Source: Desulfocapsa sp. (GTDB taxonomy: Bacteria; Desulfobacterota; Desulfobulbia; Desulfobulbales; Desulfocapsaceae). From it: DNA of 62,901 nucleotides. The notes beneath the pieces are model-generated. The model saw only the letters and a program-made list of their open reading frames with translations, made no database searches and had not been told where the DNA came from. Location of the stretch: the NCBI GenBank assembly GCA_022712895.1, contig JAFLJS010000050.1:1-62901 (forward strand), read 5' to 3'. How positions within the stretch are numbered: the stretch's first letter is position 1; each line of letters begins with the position of its first letter. The translations under genes and the position numbers were made by a program. Positions 26,484 to 36,183 of the stretch are shown here, one piece after another.

Positions 26484-28171
26484 TGCTTTGCGAACTTAAA
26501 ATACAAAATCTTGCTCTGATCGAAAGTCTCCATCTTGACCTGTGTACTCATAGCAGAAATGGGCTAGTGGTCATGACCGGAGAGACTGGTGCTGGAAAAT
26601 CAATAATGCTCCGTGCAATTCATTTGCTTACAGGAGGCAGGGCGTCTGCTGACTGGGTGCGGAGTGGTGAAGAGAGCTGTGTTGTTGAAGCTCTCTTTGA
26701 GGTGTCTCCCAAAAATACCCTGCTCCAGTCCATTTTTGAAAAGCAGGGTATGGATATTGAGGAGACTTTGCTGGTTAAAAGGGTGGTGAATAACAAGGGT
26801 AGGAGCCGGATGTATATTAACGGTTCCCCGGCCACGGTTAAAATGGGACTTGAACTTGCCGTAAGTCTGTTAAATGTCGCCTCTCAGCATGACCACCAAC
26901 AGCTGTTGCAGGTTCCTTATCATTTGGAATTTATAGATACTATTGGTGAAACAGCACCTCTTCGTAATGCATTCGATCAATCATTTACCCTGTGGCAGGA
27001 AAAGCTTGAAACTCTAACAAAACTTCAGCAACAGGAGCAGGAGAAAGAACAGCGTCGGGATTTTTTGCAATTTCAGATTCAGGAGATCCGTGCGATAGAG
27101 CCTGTCATTGGAGAGGATGAAAATCTGAGTGTTGAAAAGAAACGGTTGAAAAGTGCAGAGGCATTAATTCGAATAAGTCAAAAATCTCATGCCCTGTTGT
27201 CTGGATCGTTGCAGGATGGCCTTACACAGATTCGTCTGGATATGAGTCAGGTTGCAGAGCTCGATAGTGCTGCTGAGGAACTGGCAACAGAACTTGGAGG
27301 ATTAAGTTTTCTTGCCGAAGATCTTGTTGTAAAACTTCGAGGCTACAGAAATTCATTAACAAATGACCCTCGTCGTCTGGATGAGGTGAATGAACGCTTA
27401 AATGAACTGCAAAGTCTGAAGCGTAAGTACGGCAGTAGTTTGGAAGACGTAGTAAATTATGTTGAAAATGCAGAAGAGGAGCTGCTGCAGATCAAAAACC
27501 TGGATAAGGCAGTCGCCGAATGTGAGGTGGAATTGAGTGAAATGGAGACCGCACTCTGTGCCCAGGCATCTCTCTTGTCTAAAAAACGAAAAACGACTGC
27601 CAAAAAGTTTGAAACTGCCATGAAACAGGAGCTGAAATCTCTTGCTTTTAACGGGGCAGGGCTTGAAGTACATTTTCTTGAACATGACTGTAGTGCGAAT
27701 GCGCTTCGGCTGGGAGGCTGGGATCGGGTAGAATTTTTCTTTTCAGCAAATCCGGGTGAGCCACCAAGGCCACTTGCAAAAGTTGCTTCCGGCGGAGAAT
27801 TATCCCGCTTAATGCTTGCCTTTAAGTGTTTGCTTGCTAAAAAAGATATGGTTGAGACTGTCATTTTTGATGAGGTTGATGCGGGAATTGGTGGTGAAGC
27901 TGCAGAGGCTGTTGCCAGAAAAATTCAGGAATTATCAACCCATCATCAGGTTTTTTGCATTACTCATCTGCCACAGATTGCAGCGCGTGGAAACAGTCAT
28001 TTTCTTGTTGAAAAAGGGGTGGAAGATGGGCGAACACAGTCACAAATAAACCTGCTTGATCCGCAGCAACGTCTGGATGAGATGAGCCGTATGCTTGCAG
28101 GTGACTCTGTCACAGAGCAAACCAGAGCCTGGGCTGAAGAGCTGTTGCAAAAGGGAGAGGCCTCGTTATGA
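26483..28171 (+). CDS. recN: DNA repair protein RecN (SMC-like ATPase)
   Basis: 562 residues. N-terminal P-loop GETGAGKSIMLRAI near residue 35, central coiled coil (~155-370), and C-terminal signature VASGGELSRLMLAFKCLL with Walker B VIFDEVDAGIGGEAAEAV. RecN binds DNA ends during double-strand break repair. The ATG overlaps the SelW-like stop (TGATG), and its stop TGA overlaps the next start in ATGA, so the three genes are translationally coupled. The link between a redox selenoprotein and a break-repair ATPase is noted in the findings. Confidence 0.97.
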   Translation: MLCELKIQNLALIESLHLDLCTHSRNGLVVMTGETGAGKSIMLRAIHLLTGGRASADWVRSGEESCVVEALFEVSPKNTLLQSIFEKQGMDIEETLLVKRVVNNKGRSRMYINGSPATVKMGLELAVSLLNVASQHDHQQLLQVPYHLEFIDTIGETAPLRNAFDQSFTLWQEKLETLTKLQQQEQEKEQRRDFLQFQIQEIRAIEPVIGEDENLSVEKKRLKSAEALIRISQKSHALLSGSLQDGLTQIRLDMSQVAELDSAAEELATELGGLSFLAEDLVVKLRGYRNSLTNDPRRLDEVNERLNELQSLKRKYGSSLEDVVNYVENAEEELLQIKNLDKAVAECEVELSEMETALCAQASLLSKKRKTTAKKFETAMKQELKSLAFNGAGLEVHFLEHDCSANALRLGGWDRVEFFFSANPGEPPRPLAKVASGGELSRLMLAFKCLLAKKDMVETVIFDEVDAGIGGEAAEAVARKIQELSTHHQVFCITHLPQIAARGNSHFLVEKGVEDGRTQSQINLLDPQQRLDEMSRMLAGDSVTEQTRAWAEELLQKGEASL

Positions 28172-29211
28172 AAAAGAGAACTGCTTTAGCATTGTACTCC
28201 GGTGGGCTCGATTCTATCCTTGCTACGAAATTAGTTGAATCGTTAGGGATTAATGTGATTTGTGTTAAGTTTGTTACTCCATTCTTCGACTATGAACTTC
28301 TGCAAAATCAAGAGGCATATAAAGAGGAAGTGCTGAATGAATACGGTTTGAATGTGGTGCTTTACGATCTCAGCGAGAATTACCTTGAACTGCTTCACAA
28401 TCCATCCCACGGTTTTGGAAAGAATTTTAACCCCTGTATAGATTGTAAAATTCTGATGTGCACTCGCATAAAAGAAATGATGGGTCAGTATGATGCATCA
28501 TTTCTGATTAGCGGTGAAGTACTCGGTCAGCGCCCAATGTCACAGAGGCGTGATACGCTGCGAGTTATTGAACGAGACTCTAATAATGAAGGGCTCTTGC
28601 TTCGTCCATTGTCTGCTAAACTTATGACACCCACCATTGCAGAAACAGAAGGATGGGTGGACCGTGAAAAGTTGTTAGATTTTAGTGGACGCGGACGTTC
28701 GCGGCAAATACAACTGGCAAAAGATTTTGGCATCCAGAATTTCCCCACACCGGCAGGTGGTTGTACTCTGGCCGATCCTATATTAAGTGAAAGAATTGAA
28801 AAGATTTATAAAGGGGATTTTATTGTAAAGGCTCAGGATATACGGATCAGCGATATTCGTTTATTACTTGGGGGGCGGCAGTTTGAAGTTAGCGATGGAG
28901 GATGGCTGATTCTTGGTCGTAATGAGCAGGAAAATCAGAAAATAGAGTCTTTGGCCGAAGAAGGTGATCTGCTCCTCTATATGCCAGAACGGCCAGGGCC
29001 CACTGCTTTGCTGCGTGGGGTTGCAGGTGTTGAAGTGGATGCCCAAAATATTGCTGCCCCCATACAGGAGTCGGCAGATCTGGTTGTTCGTTACGGAAAA
29101 AAAATAAAAGGGAAAACGCCGGAAGCTACTGTTGAAGTGAAGCTGGCAGGAACAGATGTCGAGCCCCCAATCTACATACAATCTGCTGGTTTGCCGGCTG
29201 AAACTTTATAA
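28168..29211 (+). CDS. PP-loop ATPase with NFACT-R-like domain, tRNA-thiolation type
   Basis: 347 residues. The N-terminal half has the SGGLDS pyrophosphatase-loop (residues 11-16) of ThiI/MnmA-like enzymes and a conserved CIDCKI near residue 91. The C-terminal part (from about residue 215, DIRLLLGGRQFEVSDGGWLILGRNEQEN through LYMPERPGPTALLRG) resembles the NFACT-R RNA-binding domain found attached to ThiI-like proteins. The likely job is adenylating and thiolating RNA, but the exact base is unknown. It overlaps the recN stop by four bases, so it is the third gene of the SelW-recN operon. Domain assignment of the C-terminal part is from pattern recognition and is moderately sure. Confidence 0.78.
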   Translation: MKKRTALALYSGGLDSILATKLVESLGINVICVKFVTPFFDYELLQNQEAYKEEVLNEYGLNVVLYDLSENYLELLHNPSHGFGKNFNPCIDCKILMCTRIKEMMGQYDASFLISGEVLGQRPMSQRRDTLRVIERDSNNEGLLLRPLSAKLMTPTIAETEGWVDREKLLDFSGRGRSRQIQLAKDFGIQNFPTPAGGCTLADPILSERIEKIYKGDFIVKAQDIRISDIRLLLGGRQFEVSDGGWLILGRNEQENQKIESLAEEGDLLLYMPERPGPTALLRGVAGVEVDAQNIAAPIQESADLVVRYGKKIKGKTPEATVEVKLAGTDVEPPIYIQSAGLPAETL

Positions 29212-29224
29212 TCTGGGACGTTAA

Positions 29225-30706
29225 TTACCAGCGGAAAATTTCATTCTGCACAGAAAGAGTCAAATACGCCCTGTTCTCATCATAACTGTCATTGATTCGC
29301 TCTGAACTCTGCCTTCTGTAGGTGTAATTAAAAGCAGTGCTCCAATATTGCATAAACTTGTAGGTGAGGGTGAATCCTCCACGATAGATATCCCTGTTGA
29401 AAACAGACAATTCTCGTCGTTCTTCCCGGTCTGTTCCTTGTAAATCTGTGTCATCTTCAATAGCAGTGATAATTCCATGGACAATATTTTCCTGTCGTTC
29501 ATCCCGGTACGAGACAAAAAGAGACAGGTCAACGTCTTTTAAAAGTTTATGGGTAAAATCCAGTTGCCAGTCGACAAATTCTGTGAGTCCCTGGTCTCTT
29601 CCTAGCGCACTATTGTTTGATGAAAAGTTGTCCTGTTCATAGCCTTTCTCAGCACTTGCCGACAATGATGTGCGTTTGCCAAGTGTGTATTTGAGATTAA
29701 AGTAGGCGTTATAATTCCAGTTTGCATCGTAGGTATCTGTCTTTTCATAGGATGGCCCTCCGCCCAGGCCAAAAGAAAGAAGTTTGGAATATTGATATTG
29801 TGCACCAAATGAGACATTGTGAAGTACTGAATCATTGCGAAGGATGGCCTCATAATTGCTGGCAGAGAATGTATACTTTGTCTGTAATGTTTTAGAAGGT
29901 GTAAATACGTAGTTCAGAGTCGCATGTAGACGATACTCGGAGAGATCGTTTGAAAGATCGCTGGTATCAGTGTCTGTTGTGTTGTCACCTGTGAGCGATT
30001 CAAGTCCAGCCTCTACCAAATCAATGACTTCCTGATCAGGGGGGTCAAAAAGACCACGTGTATAACTTGCATCGCTTTCGATATTCCAGGAGGCGTTAAA
30101 ACGATGGGTGAGAAATATGTCAGCACTGTGTTTGTCGTAATCTTCATAGCCGCCGATGCCGGTATCGTCGTTTCGCAAGACGCGGTAAGTGTATCCGCCA
30201 CCGAAAAAGCTCTGTTTGTAATAGGTGTACGTTGATTTGATATTGAAGGTGTTCGTCCAGTATCGTTTGCGCCCCTTGTTATAATCGGAACTGCTGTCAT
30301 CGGTGATCAGAGTGGGATCGTCAGAGTATATGAAATTGTTGCTTATATCACCGCGCAGTTCTTTGTTGAAACTTCGGTGTCCAGAAAGGGCAAAGTTGTG
30401 ATCAACATCACTTTTGCTGTTTTCAAAGTCGTAAGCGTAACTGGGGCGGTAGTTGATGGTCAACTGGTCTATGCTGCTGCTAGTTTCCAAAATAAAAATA
30501 GGGCCAATGCTCAATTTCTTTGTGTACTGGTTTGGGGAGGGAAGCGTTTCATCAGTTTCATTTTCTCTGTCGTAGTTTGTTTCGCTGTGGTCGTACCCTG
30601 TAGTTATCCCTGCCGTAAATACATTCAGTCGTGCCTGAGAATTTGAAGCCAGGGAAAACGTAGACAAAAAGATTGTGGTGAAGAGGATGGGGTGACTTTT
30701 AAACAT
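29225..30706 (-). CDS. Outer-membrane beta-barrel protein of the polysaccharide cluster
   Basis: 493 residues: a signal peptide (SLASNSQA before the mature part) followed by a chain of alternating polar/aromatic beta strands, many with YTYRV, NYTY and FSYGL-type patterns, and a final Phe-Arg-Trp strand end (SVQNEIFRW) typical of BAM substrates. No domain of defined function could be recognised; such barrels near Wzz genes are often polysaccharide-cluster outer-membrane components. It is separated by 54 bp from the Wzz-like gene upstream and convergent with the PP-loop gene (13 bp gap). Family assignment as barrel is good, the role is inferred. Confidence 0.8.
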   Translation of the reverse strand: MFKSHPILFTTIFLSTFSLASNSQARLNVFTAGITTGYDHSETNYDRENETDETLPSPNQYTKKLSIGPIFILETSSSIDQLTINYRPSYAYDFENSKSDVDHNFALSGHRSFNKELRGDISNNFIYSDDPTLITDDSSSDYNKGRKRYWTNTFNIKSTYTYYKQSFFGGGYTYRVLRNDDTGIGGYEDYDKHSADIFLTHRFNASWNIESDASYTRGLFDPPDQEVIDLVEAGLESLTGDNTTDTDTSDLSNDLSEYRLHATLNYVFTPSKTLQTKYTFSASNYEAILRNDSVLHNVSFGAQYQYSKLLSFGLGGGPSYEKTDTYDANWNYNAYFNLKYTLGKRTSLSASAEKGYEQDNFSSNNSALGRDQGLTEFVDWQLDFTHKLLKDVDLSLFVSYRDERQENIVHGIITAIEDDTDLQGTDREERRELSVFNRDIYRGGFTLTYKFMQYWSTAFNYTYRRQSSERINDSYDENRAYLTLSVQNEIFRW

Positions 30707-30759
30707 GTGTATTCTCTGTTGAAAGATTCATCAAATGAAACATGTTAAGGCTAATTGCT

Positions 30760-31851
30760 CTATTTAATAACAGGCAGTCTGCCAATAATAGGTATATCGA
30801 CCGCACTTGCAATATCTTTTTTGTGGCGGATATTTCCCTTAAAATAATCGAGCGCTAGTATTGGCCCTATGGCCAATGCGGCACCAAGCAGCAGCCCTAT
30901 AAGGATAATTTGGAACTGCATATTCTTGGAAGGATTTATGGGTACCTGTGGTGGATTGAGAATTTTGATATTATTGACGACTGATTTTTCTTTACGGCTG
31001 AGATCAAGAAAAATATCATCAATGCGCTTGTAACGTTCTTTGGCATTGGCAACTTTGTTTTGGAGAACGTCAAGTTGTGACTGTAGTTCCATATCCGTAA
31101 CTGAACTTAAAGCAGGTGGAATTTCAAAGGTCTGCTTGAATGAGCGAAGTTCTTTTTCAGCTTCCTTTAATTTTAAGAAATAATCATCCTTCTGGGATTT
31201 GGTGAAGTCCAGTTCGTGGCGTATGAGGCTTTTATTGGTCTCCATGTTCATGGCCACCCATACGTCAAGGTAGCTCTGTACAAGTACTGTGGTCATGTCC
31301 TGGGCAAAAGTGGTACCTGTAATCTGGATGATTCCTTTTCTGGTATCTCCTACTATTTCAATCCGCTTACCGAGCTTATCCAGGCGTGCAGGTGTTATTA
31401 CAGAAGTGGATGAAGGCCCCGGAGGTAGATTCATTTTCAAGAGCTTCTTGACCATGGGTTTTAGCTTTTTCTTTAGCTGTCCCTGGACCTCTAATGGCAT
31501 TTCCAGCTCATCTTGTAGACGTTTTGGGATGATTTTTAACACCTCTGTTCTGAACATGGAACTGTGCATGCGTTCCACAGACGCTGTAATAAAGGCGGTG
31601 TCACCCTTTCGTGCAGCAATTTCTTCTGTTACCTTGGAAATCATCTGGGCTCTGGGCGTTTCCAGTTGGGTGACTGCAGTACTGCTGTATTGAGGCTCAA
31701 TAAGAAAACTGACAGGTACAGCTATGGCAAGTCCAAGGAGAGTACAGGCGAATACTATCCATTTGTGCTCCAAGACAGGAGAAAGATATTTGGCAATAAA
31801 GAACTGTGGGTCTACCGGCTCTTGCATTCCTTGTGGGTTTATTGGTGGCAT
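30760..31851 (-). CDS. Wzz/GumC-like chain-length determinant (polysaccharide copolymerase)
   Basis: 363 residues. Two membrane helices, one near the N-terminus (HKWIVFACTLLGLAIAVPVSF, about residues 28-50) and one near the C-terminus (IILIGLLLGAALAIGPILAL), bracket a periplasmic coiled-coil domain, the Wzz fold. PPQVPINPSKN just before the second helix is the typical proline-rich Wzz signature. It would set glycan chain length with the CpsD-like protein encoded 18 bp upstream. No kinase domain is fused to its end. Confidence 0.88.
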   Translation of the reverse strand: MPPINPQGMQEPVDPQFFIAKYLSPVLEHKWIVFACTLLGLAIAVPVSFLIEPQYSSTAVTQLETPRAQMISKVTEEIAARKGDTAFITASVERMHSSMFRTEVLKIIPKRLQDELEMPLEVQGQLKKKLKPMVKKLLKMNLPPGPSSTSVITPARLDKLGKRIEIVGDTRKGIIQITGTTFAQDMTTVLVQSYLDVWVAMNMETNKSLIRHELDFTKSQKDDYFLKLKEAEKELRSFKQTFEIPPALSSVTDMELQSQLDVLQNKVANAKERYKRIDDIFLDLSRKEKSVVNNIKILNPPQVPINPSKNMQFQIILIGLLLGAALAIGPILALDYFKGNIRHKKDIASAVDIPIIGRLPVIK

Positions 31852-31869
31852 ATGTTTTGGTTGCGGGTT

Positions 31870-32973
31870 TTATTTCTTATAAGGTGCTGGTTTTGAACTT
31901 GGAGAATGTTCATTAATTACAATCCCATCTATTTTTCCGTTACCTGCCTCTACGATATCTTTTGTTTGCTTTAAATGGTCTTTAGTTGTTCCTGCCTGTT
32001 TAGTAACAAGAAGAAAATAATCAGTAACAGCTGTAAGGGACACAATATTTACATTGTTTCGATTTGGGTGCAGAATGGGTGATGTATCAAAAATAATAAG
32101 ATCATATTCGTTACGGATATCCTGCATCAGTTTTGGAATATGGGCATACTGCAGAAAGTCAGAGAAGTTCTCAATCTGGTCTCCTGCAGTGATAATGCTA
32201 AGACCGGAAATGCTAGTGTCTTTGACCACAGCCTTCCAGGGAAGATTGTCCTGTATCAGATCGGTAAATCCATAGGATTGCGGAACGTAAAAGAAATCAT
32301 GGAGTCCGGCCCGTCGCATGTTGCAATCAATCAACAAGACAGTCTGTTGACAGGAGCAAGCAGTGTTATACGCTAATGCAGCAGCCAACAGGCTACTTCC
32401 GGTGTTGTCATGGGGACTGGCGATCAGCAGTGTCTTGCCACCAGTTTTCTGCAAACTGGAAAATACTTTTTGCCGGATCTGGGTAAGCTCAGCATAATGA
32501 TAAGCCTTTTCGATTATAGGGTTAATACCAGATTGAGGAAGTTTTGCTGGTAGGTGTGCAATATCAGTGGAAAGGGAACGGCTGGGTCTTTTGTACTTCT
32601 TCTTCTTCTTGGCAGCCGCCTCACTGGCTGTCTCATCTTGAGGTATTATCACAAAATTAACGTCTTCCTGTTGAGGGCTCTGTGGCTGTGACTGTTGTTC
32701 CTGAATGGCTTCGGTTCGAGGAGTTGCGGAGGTGATTTCTCCGGGGCTGACAGAGATATCTTTCAGATTAATGCCATCAAGAGGATTCAGGCCAAAGAGT
32801 TCTTCGGCAGGTTTGCTGGTTTTTGCAGGTACGTCTGATGAAGTATTTAGACGAGCAGGGGAGACGCAAATATCATTTAGATCCAATCCTTCGAAAGGGT
32901 CGATATTGTCGGGAGAGTGGATGGAGGCACAGATATCATTGTCAGTATTGCTTTGCTTTGTCATGGGAAGCAC
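31870..32973 (-). CDS. CpsD/CapB-like ATPase with degenerate Walker A, polysaccharide export
   Basis: 367 residues. Residues ~175-345 form the BY-kinase-like P-loop fold (VFSSLQKTGGKTLLIASPHDNTGSS, then VLLIDCNMRRAGLHDFF as Walker A' and LIIFDTSPIL). The P-loop reads DNTGSSL where active kinases have GKST/S, so the catalytic Lys is replaced by Ser, and there is no C-terminal tyrosine cluster. The first ~70 residues hold an imperfect tandem repeat (FEGLDLNDICVSPARLNTS and LDGINLKDISVSPGEITS). It is immediately upstream of the Wzz-like gene, so it probably acts as a non-catalytic or alternative-mode partner. Confidence 0.82.
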   Translation of the reverse strand: MLPMTKQSNTDNDICASIHSPDNIDPFEGLDLNDICVSPARLNTSSDVPAKTSKPAEELFGLNPLDGINLKDISVSPGEITSATPRTEAIQEQQSQPQSPQQEDVNFVIIPQDETASEAAAKKKKKYKRPSRSLSTDIAHLPAKLPQSGINPIIEKAYHYAELTQIRQKVFSSLQKTGGKTLLIASPHDNTGSSLLAAALAYNTACSCQQTVLLIDCNMRRAGLHDFFYVPQSYGFTDLIQDNLPWKAVVKDTSISGLSIITAGDQIENFSDFLQYAHIPKLMQDIRNEYDLIIFDTSPILHPNRNNVNIVSLTAVTDYFLLVTKQAGTTKDHLKQTKDIVEAGNGKIDGIVINEHSPSSKPAPYKK

Positions 32974-33068
32974 GAGTGTTGGTAGCGAATACGAAACTGT
33001 TTAAGTAGCCTTTATAACATAAAAAAATAATTTGAGCCACCACCGAATTATAGCGTTTAGAACTTCTG

Positions 33069-33884
33069 TCAGCGAATGACCTTGAAAATTTCAAGAAGTT
33101 CCATGCCAAGGGCTGAGTACTCAGCGGCACCACTACTTTTAGGGGCAGATTCAAGGACTGGTTTTCTTTCAACGTGTGCCATGTCAATTTCTGCACAACT
33201 GTGAATATGCGTATTGAAAAGGCTTATACCCTTTTGCGAAAAGTACTTTTTTATCTGGGTGAGATTCCAGGCAGAATTCCCCCATGAAGGATCGTATTTT
33301 GTGATTAAGACTGCCAGTAATTGCAACGTGTTATTGTGCTTTCTAATGCTGCCAATAAGGTTGAGGTAGGCAGCCAGCCCATCAAGAGCGAACTGGTCGG
33401 AGGGCGGAATTGGGATAATTACATAATCTGAAGCCATAAGCGCATTATTCATCATTACGCCAAGGTTTGGCGGAGTGTCAAAGAAGATGAAATCATAATT
33501 GTTCAATGCTTTATCCCTTTCGACAAGCCGTTTTATTCCCATTACCGCGTCACTATGTTGGGCTATCTTTCTTTCCCAAAGCATACATCGGGTAGTGTTT
33601 GGAATGATATGTATGCGTGGATGGTATGTGTCGCATACTATGGCGGAGAGAAGTGTGGCCCCGGATGAGTCCTCAAGGGCATCAATCAGCGATCGACCAG
33701 TCAGGTCTTCAGAATGTCTCAACAGGATTGAGGAACAGTTGGCTTGTGGATCTGTATCAATAATAAGTATCTTTTTTCCGACTTCGGCAAGATAACTGGC
33801 AAGATTGATAACAGAAGTGGTTTTGCCAACACCGCCTTTGCGGTTTCCCAAAGTGATAAAGATTGGTTTTTCCAGATAGCTCAT
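33069..33884 (-). CDS. ParA/Soj-family ATPase
   Basis: 271 residues with a deviant Walker A KGGVGKTT at residues 15-22, LIIDTDPQANCS, FIFFDTPPNLG and the downstream Walker A' region. It is related to chromosome and plasmid partition ATPases, but no ParB gene or parS site is beside it. It is immediately upstream, in transcription direction, of the CpsD-like and Wzz-like genes (95 bp), so it may position the polysaccharide machinery rather than DNA. That role is inference. Confidence 0.88.
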   Translation of the reverse strand: MSYLEKPIFITLGNRKGGVGKTTSVINLASYLAEVGKKILIIDTDPQANCSSILLRHSEDLTGRSLIDALEDSSGATLLSAIVCDTYHPRIHIIPNTTRCMLWERKIAQHSDAVMGIKRLVERDKALNNYDFIFFDTPPNLGVMMNNALMASDYVIIPIPPSDQFALDGLAAYLNLIGSIRKHNNTLQLLAVLITKYDPSWGNSAWNLTQIKKYFSQKGISLFNTHIHSCAEIDMAHVERKPVLESAPKSSGAAEYSALGMELLEIFKVIR

Positions 33885-34025
33885 ACGGAATGTGTGATGT
33901 GTTGTATTTGGGGTTCTTGACTACAGCAGGTGTACTTTCTTGTTTTTATTCCTAATAAAAGGATATTGCAAGAGATATGAAATGGCAAGGCTGAAATAGT
34001 TGTTTTCTTAAAATACCAGGTCCTT

Positions 34026-34272
34026 TCATAGGGTTTTGTCCACCGGATTTTTTGAAATTTTAATTTGCAATGGAATTCTCTCTTTTAGTGCAGCAACATG
34101 GGGGATGACCCCAATAAAATAAGTTTACTCTCGTCCCGTAGGTCGGCAAATGTGTCTAAGGCAGATTGTAGAGCTTCTTCATCAAGACTGCCAAAGCATC
34201 ATCGAGGAAAAGAGAGCTTTCAAGGTAGGCATGATCCGTAAAATCAAGACCCCATGTTCCGACAAGGGAGTT
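34026..34272 (-). pseudogene. sbcC: Decayed 3' end of sbcC (DNA exonuclease subunit)
   Basis: The minus strand encodes the C-terminal signature of SbcC in three reading frames: LESSLFLDDA, then GSLDEEALQSALDTFADLRD (normally FIDEGFGSLDEE...), then GVIPHVAALKERIPLQIKIS (normally GxISHVEALKERI) and a stop at 34026-34028. At least two frameshifts separate the blocks and the upstream ~900 codons are gone. It is a relic of a lost or moved gene, located between parA and the DUF342 gene. It is not functional. Confidence 0.82.
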
Positions 34273-34359
34273 ACTGTTTTAAAAGCGAACCATTGTTATC
34301 TTCATTGTGTACTGTCTGGAATTTAATAATGATCTGTAATGCGTGACAGACAGCTGCAT

Positions 34360-36078
34360 TTACACTCCTTTCAGGGGGGTGGCAATAAGTCGTTTTTGTT
34401 TTTTGTTGAGTTTAACCCGGCGATTAGAAATAGTTTGTGAGAGTGTCATTTGTTGGTTTCCAATTCGCAGTTCAGTACCTGCAAACATGGTTCCCTGTAC
34501 ATCTATATGGATTTTACTGATATCAATTCCATTTTTTTCGATACTCTCGGCATCTTCAGTGTGCTCATTTTGCTCCTTAAGAGCACCAACACGTGAATAT
34601 TTAAGCGTGCCGGGAATGAGGTTCAATTTAAGCAGTTTTATTTTTGTTTCATCAAGTTCCTTTTCCATCAGCCTTACTTTTCTGGATTTAGCGTTACCAT
34701 GGCGCTGCATCCATTGGATTAGGATCTCGTGCTGTTTACTCCGATTTTCTTTTAACTCGTAGTAATATCGAAGTCTTTCAAAATCAACCCCGGCCGCAAG
34801 GTGAGATGGGGGACTGTTGTCAGATCCAACACTGGACGCACTTATATTGCGACCAGCTGTTATATGGCCACCAACAAGTTTGCAACCAGGCTGGTAGCGG
34901 ATATTGCCGCCAGCAGCGACATTACTATAGTAGGTTTGTTTGCGAACAATAACGTTACCGCCAGCAGCAATTTCGCCCTGTTCTATAAAAAACATATCCA
35001 CATCGCCATCTGCTATGATGGATGTGTTTTTACCCGTTATGCCACCTTTGACAACGATATTCGACTTACTTTCGAGGATGCCTGACATCACATTTTTTCT
35101 GATCTCAATATCACCATTCGCTTCCACTTTGAAACCAGGCTGGACGGAACCCTGAATAGAAACACAGTTTTTGGACTCAACGTTACCCGTTTCATAATTT
35201 ATGTCGCCATTAATTACCTGCCGTGAACAGACACGAATGTGAGCTCCGTTGACCACCGTCAGAACACCATCTTTGGTGGCTCGTATTTCGCCTGTATTCT
35301 CAAAATAGGTGGTGTCATTAAGAATCTTAACGTCAATGGTTTGGCCACCATCCGGCTCAACCTCTTCACCGTTGACGTTAACTCCAGGGGTTCCAGGGAC
35401 GGCCTTGATGCGAGTCGCCAGCAATTCATCCTTACTGACTCCTATCATTATCTTACGCTCTCGAAAGTCAATAGATCCATCTTTCATTACGGTACCTGCA
35501 ATTGGCCCTATTTCAAAAGCAAATTGCAAGAATTCATCAATACCTGTTTGAGAAGGTAGACCAGTGGCGATAGGAATATCATGGAAATCGTCGCAGCCCT
35601 TTTCGAGGATATCCAAAGCCTTTTGCAGAGCCACTTCATCTATGCCATAATTAATATTAGCTTCAGAAAGTAGTTCCAAGAGTATATCGCTTCTGGGTGA
35701 AAAGCCATTTGTTGTCGTGGGATGTATGGAAAGGGTGGCTTGCATGTTGTCATCAGAAATGCGTACCAGAGGATTTACGGAAACAAGAAGAATTGATTCG
35801 CCGCTGTTTTCCTGTATAAACTTATCAACCCTTGGATAGCCAACGGTTGAGGCAATAAGCGTGTTTCCATCATCTGCAAAGTGGGTATTTCTTCCACTGT
35901 GAACTGTGCGTTTTTTTATATCTTGCTGCGCGCTGCTTTTAAGATCAGGCCAGGAAAGAATGGATTGGTTCTTTTTCACAAGCTCAGTGATCGTGATTTC
36001 TTCTGATCGTTCTTCATTGCCGACACGAATTTTTTCTTCAATAAAGAGAAAATTTGGTTCGATGATTTTTTTTTTCAT
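34360..36078 (-). CDS. DUF342/FapA-like protein, copy 1
   Basis: 572 residues. After a variable N-terminal region (~1-170) comes the DUF342 core with DGSIDFRERKIM and repeated beta-helix-like motifs (IQGSVQPGFKVEANGDIEIR, VVKGGITGKNTSIIADGDVD) and a C-terminal coiled coil around MEKELDETKIKLLKLNLIP. Members of this family are linked to flagellar or envelope assembly; the biochemical function is not clear. A paralogue lies at 60.4-62.2 kb and shares most of these blocks. It is an isolated gene downstream of a 190-bp gap, near a terminator. Confidence 0.88.
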   Translation of the reverse strand: MKKKIIEPNFLFIEEKIRVGNEERSEEITITELVKKNQSILSWPDLKSSAQQDIKKRTVHSGRNTHFADDGNTLIASTVGYPRVDKFIQENSGESILLVSVNPLVRISDDNMQATLSIHPTTTNGFSPRSDILLELLSEANINYGIDEVALQKALDILEKGCDDFHDIPIATGLPSQTGIDEFLQFAFEIGPIAGTVMKDGSIDFRERKIMIGVSKDELLATRIKAVPGTPGVNVNGEEVEPDGGQTIDVKILNDTTYFENTGEIRATKDGVLTVVNGAHIRVCSRQVINGDINYETGNVESKNCVSIQGSVQPGFKVEANGDIEIRKNVMSGILESKSNIVVKGGITGKNTSIIADGDVDMFFIEQGEIAAGGNVIVRKQTYYSNVAAGGNIRYQPGCKLVGGHITAGRNISASSVGSDNSPPSHLAAGVDFERLRYYYELKENRSKQHEILIQWMQRHGNAKSRKVRLMEKELDETKIKLLKLNLIPGTLKYSRVGALKEQNEHTEDAESIEKNGIDISKIHIDVQGTMFAGTELRIGNQQMTLSQTISNRRVKLNKKQKRLIATPLKGV

Positions 36079-36183
36079 TTATGACCTGAATAGTGCAAAA
36101 ACGTTATTTTGTTAGCTGTGTCTAGCACCATAATATAAGGCGGTTAAGGATAAGTAAAGCAAAAGAGTAACTGCCAAAACGGC

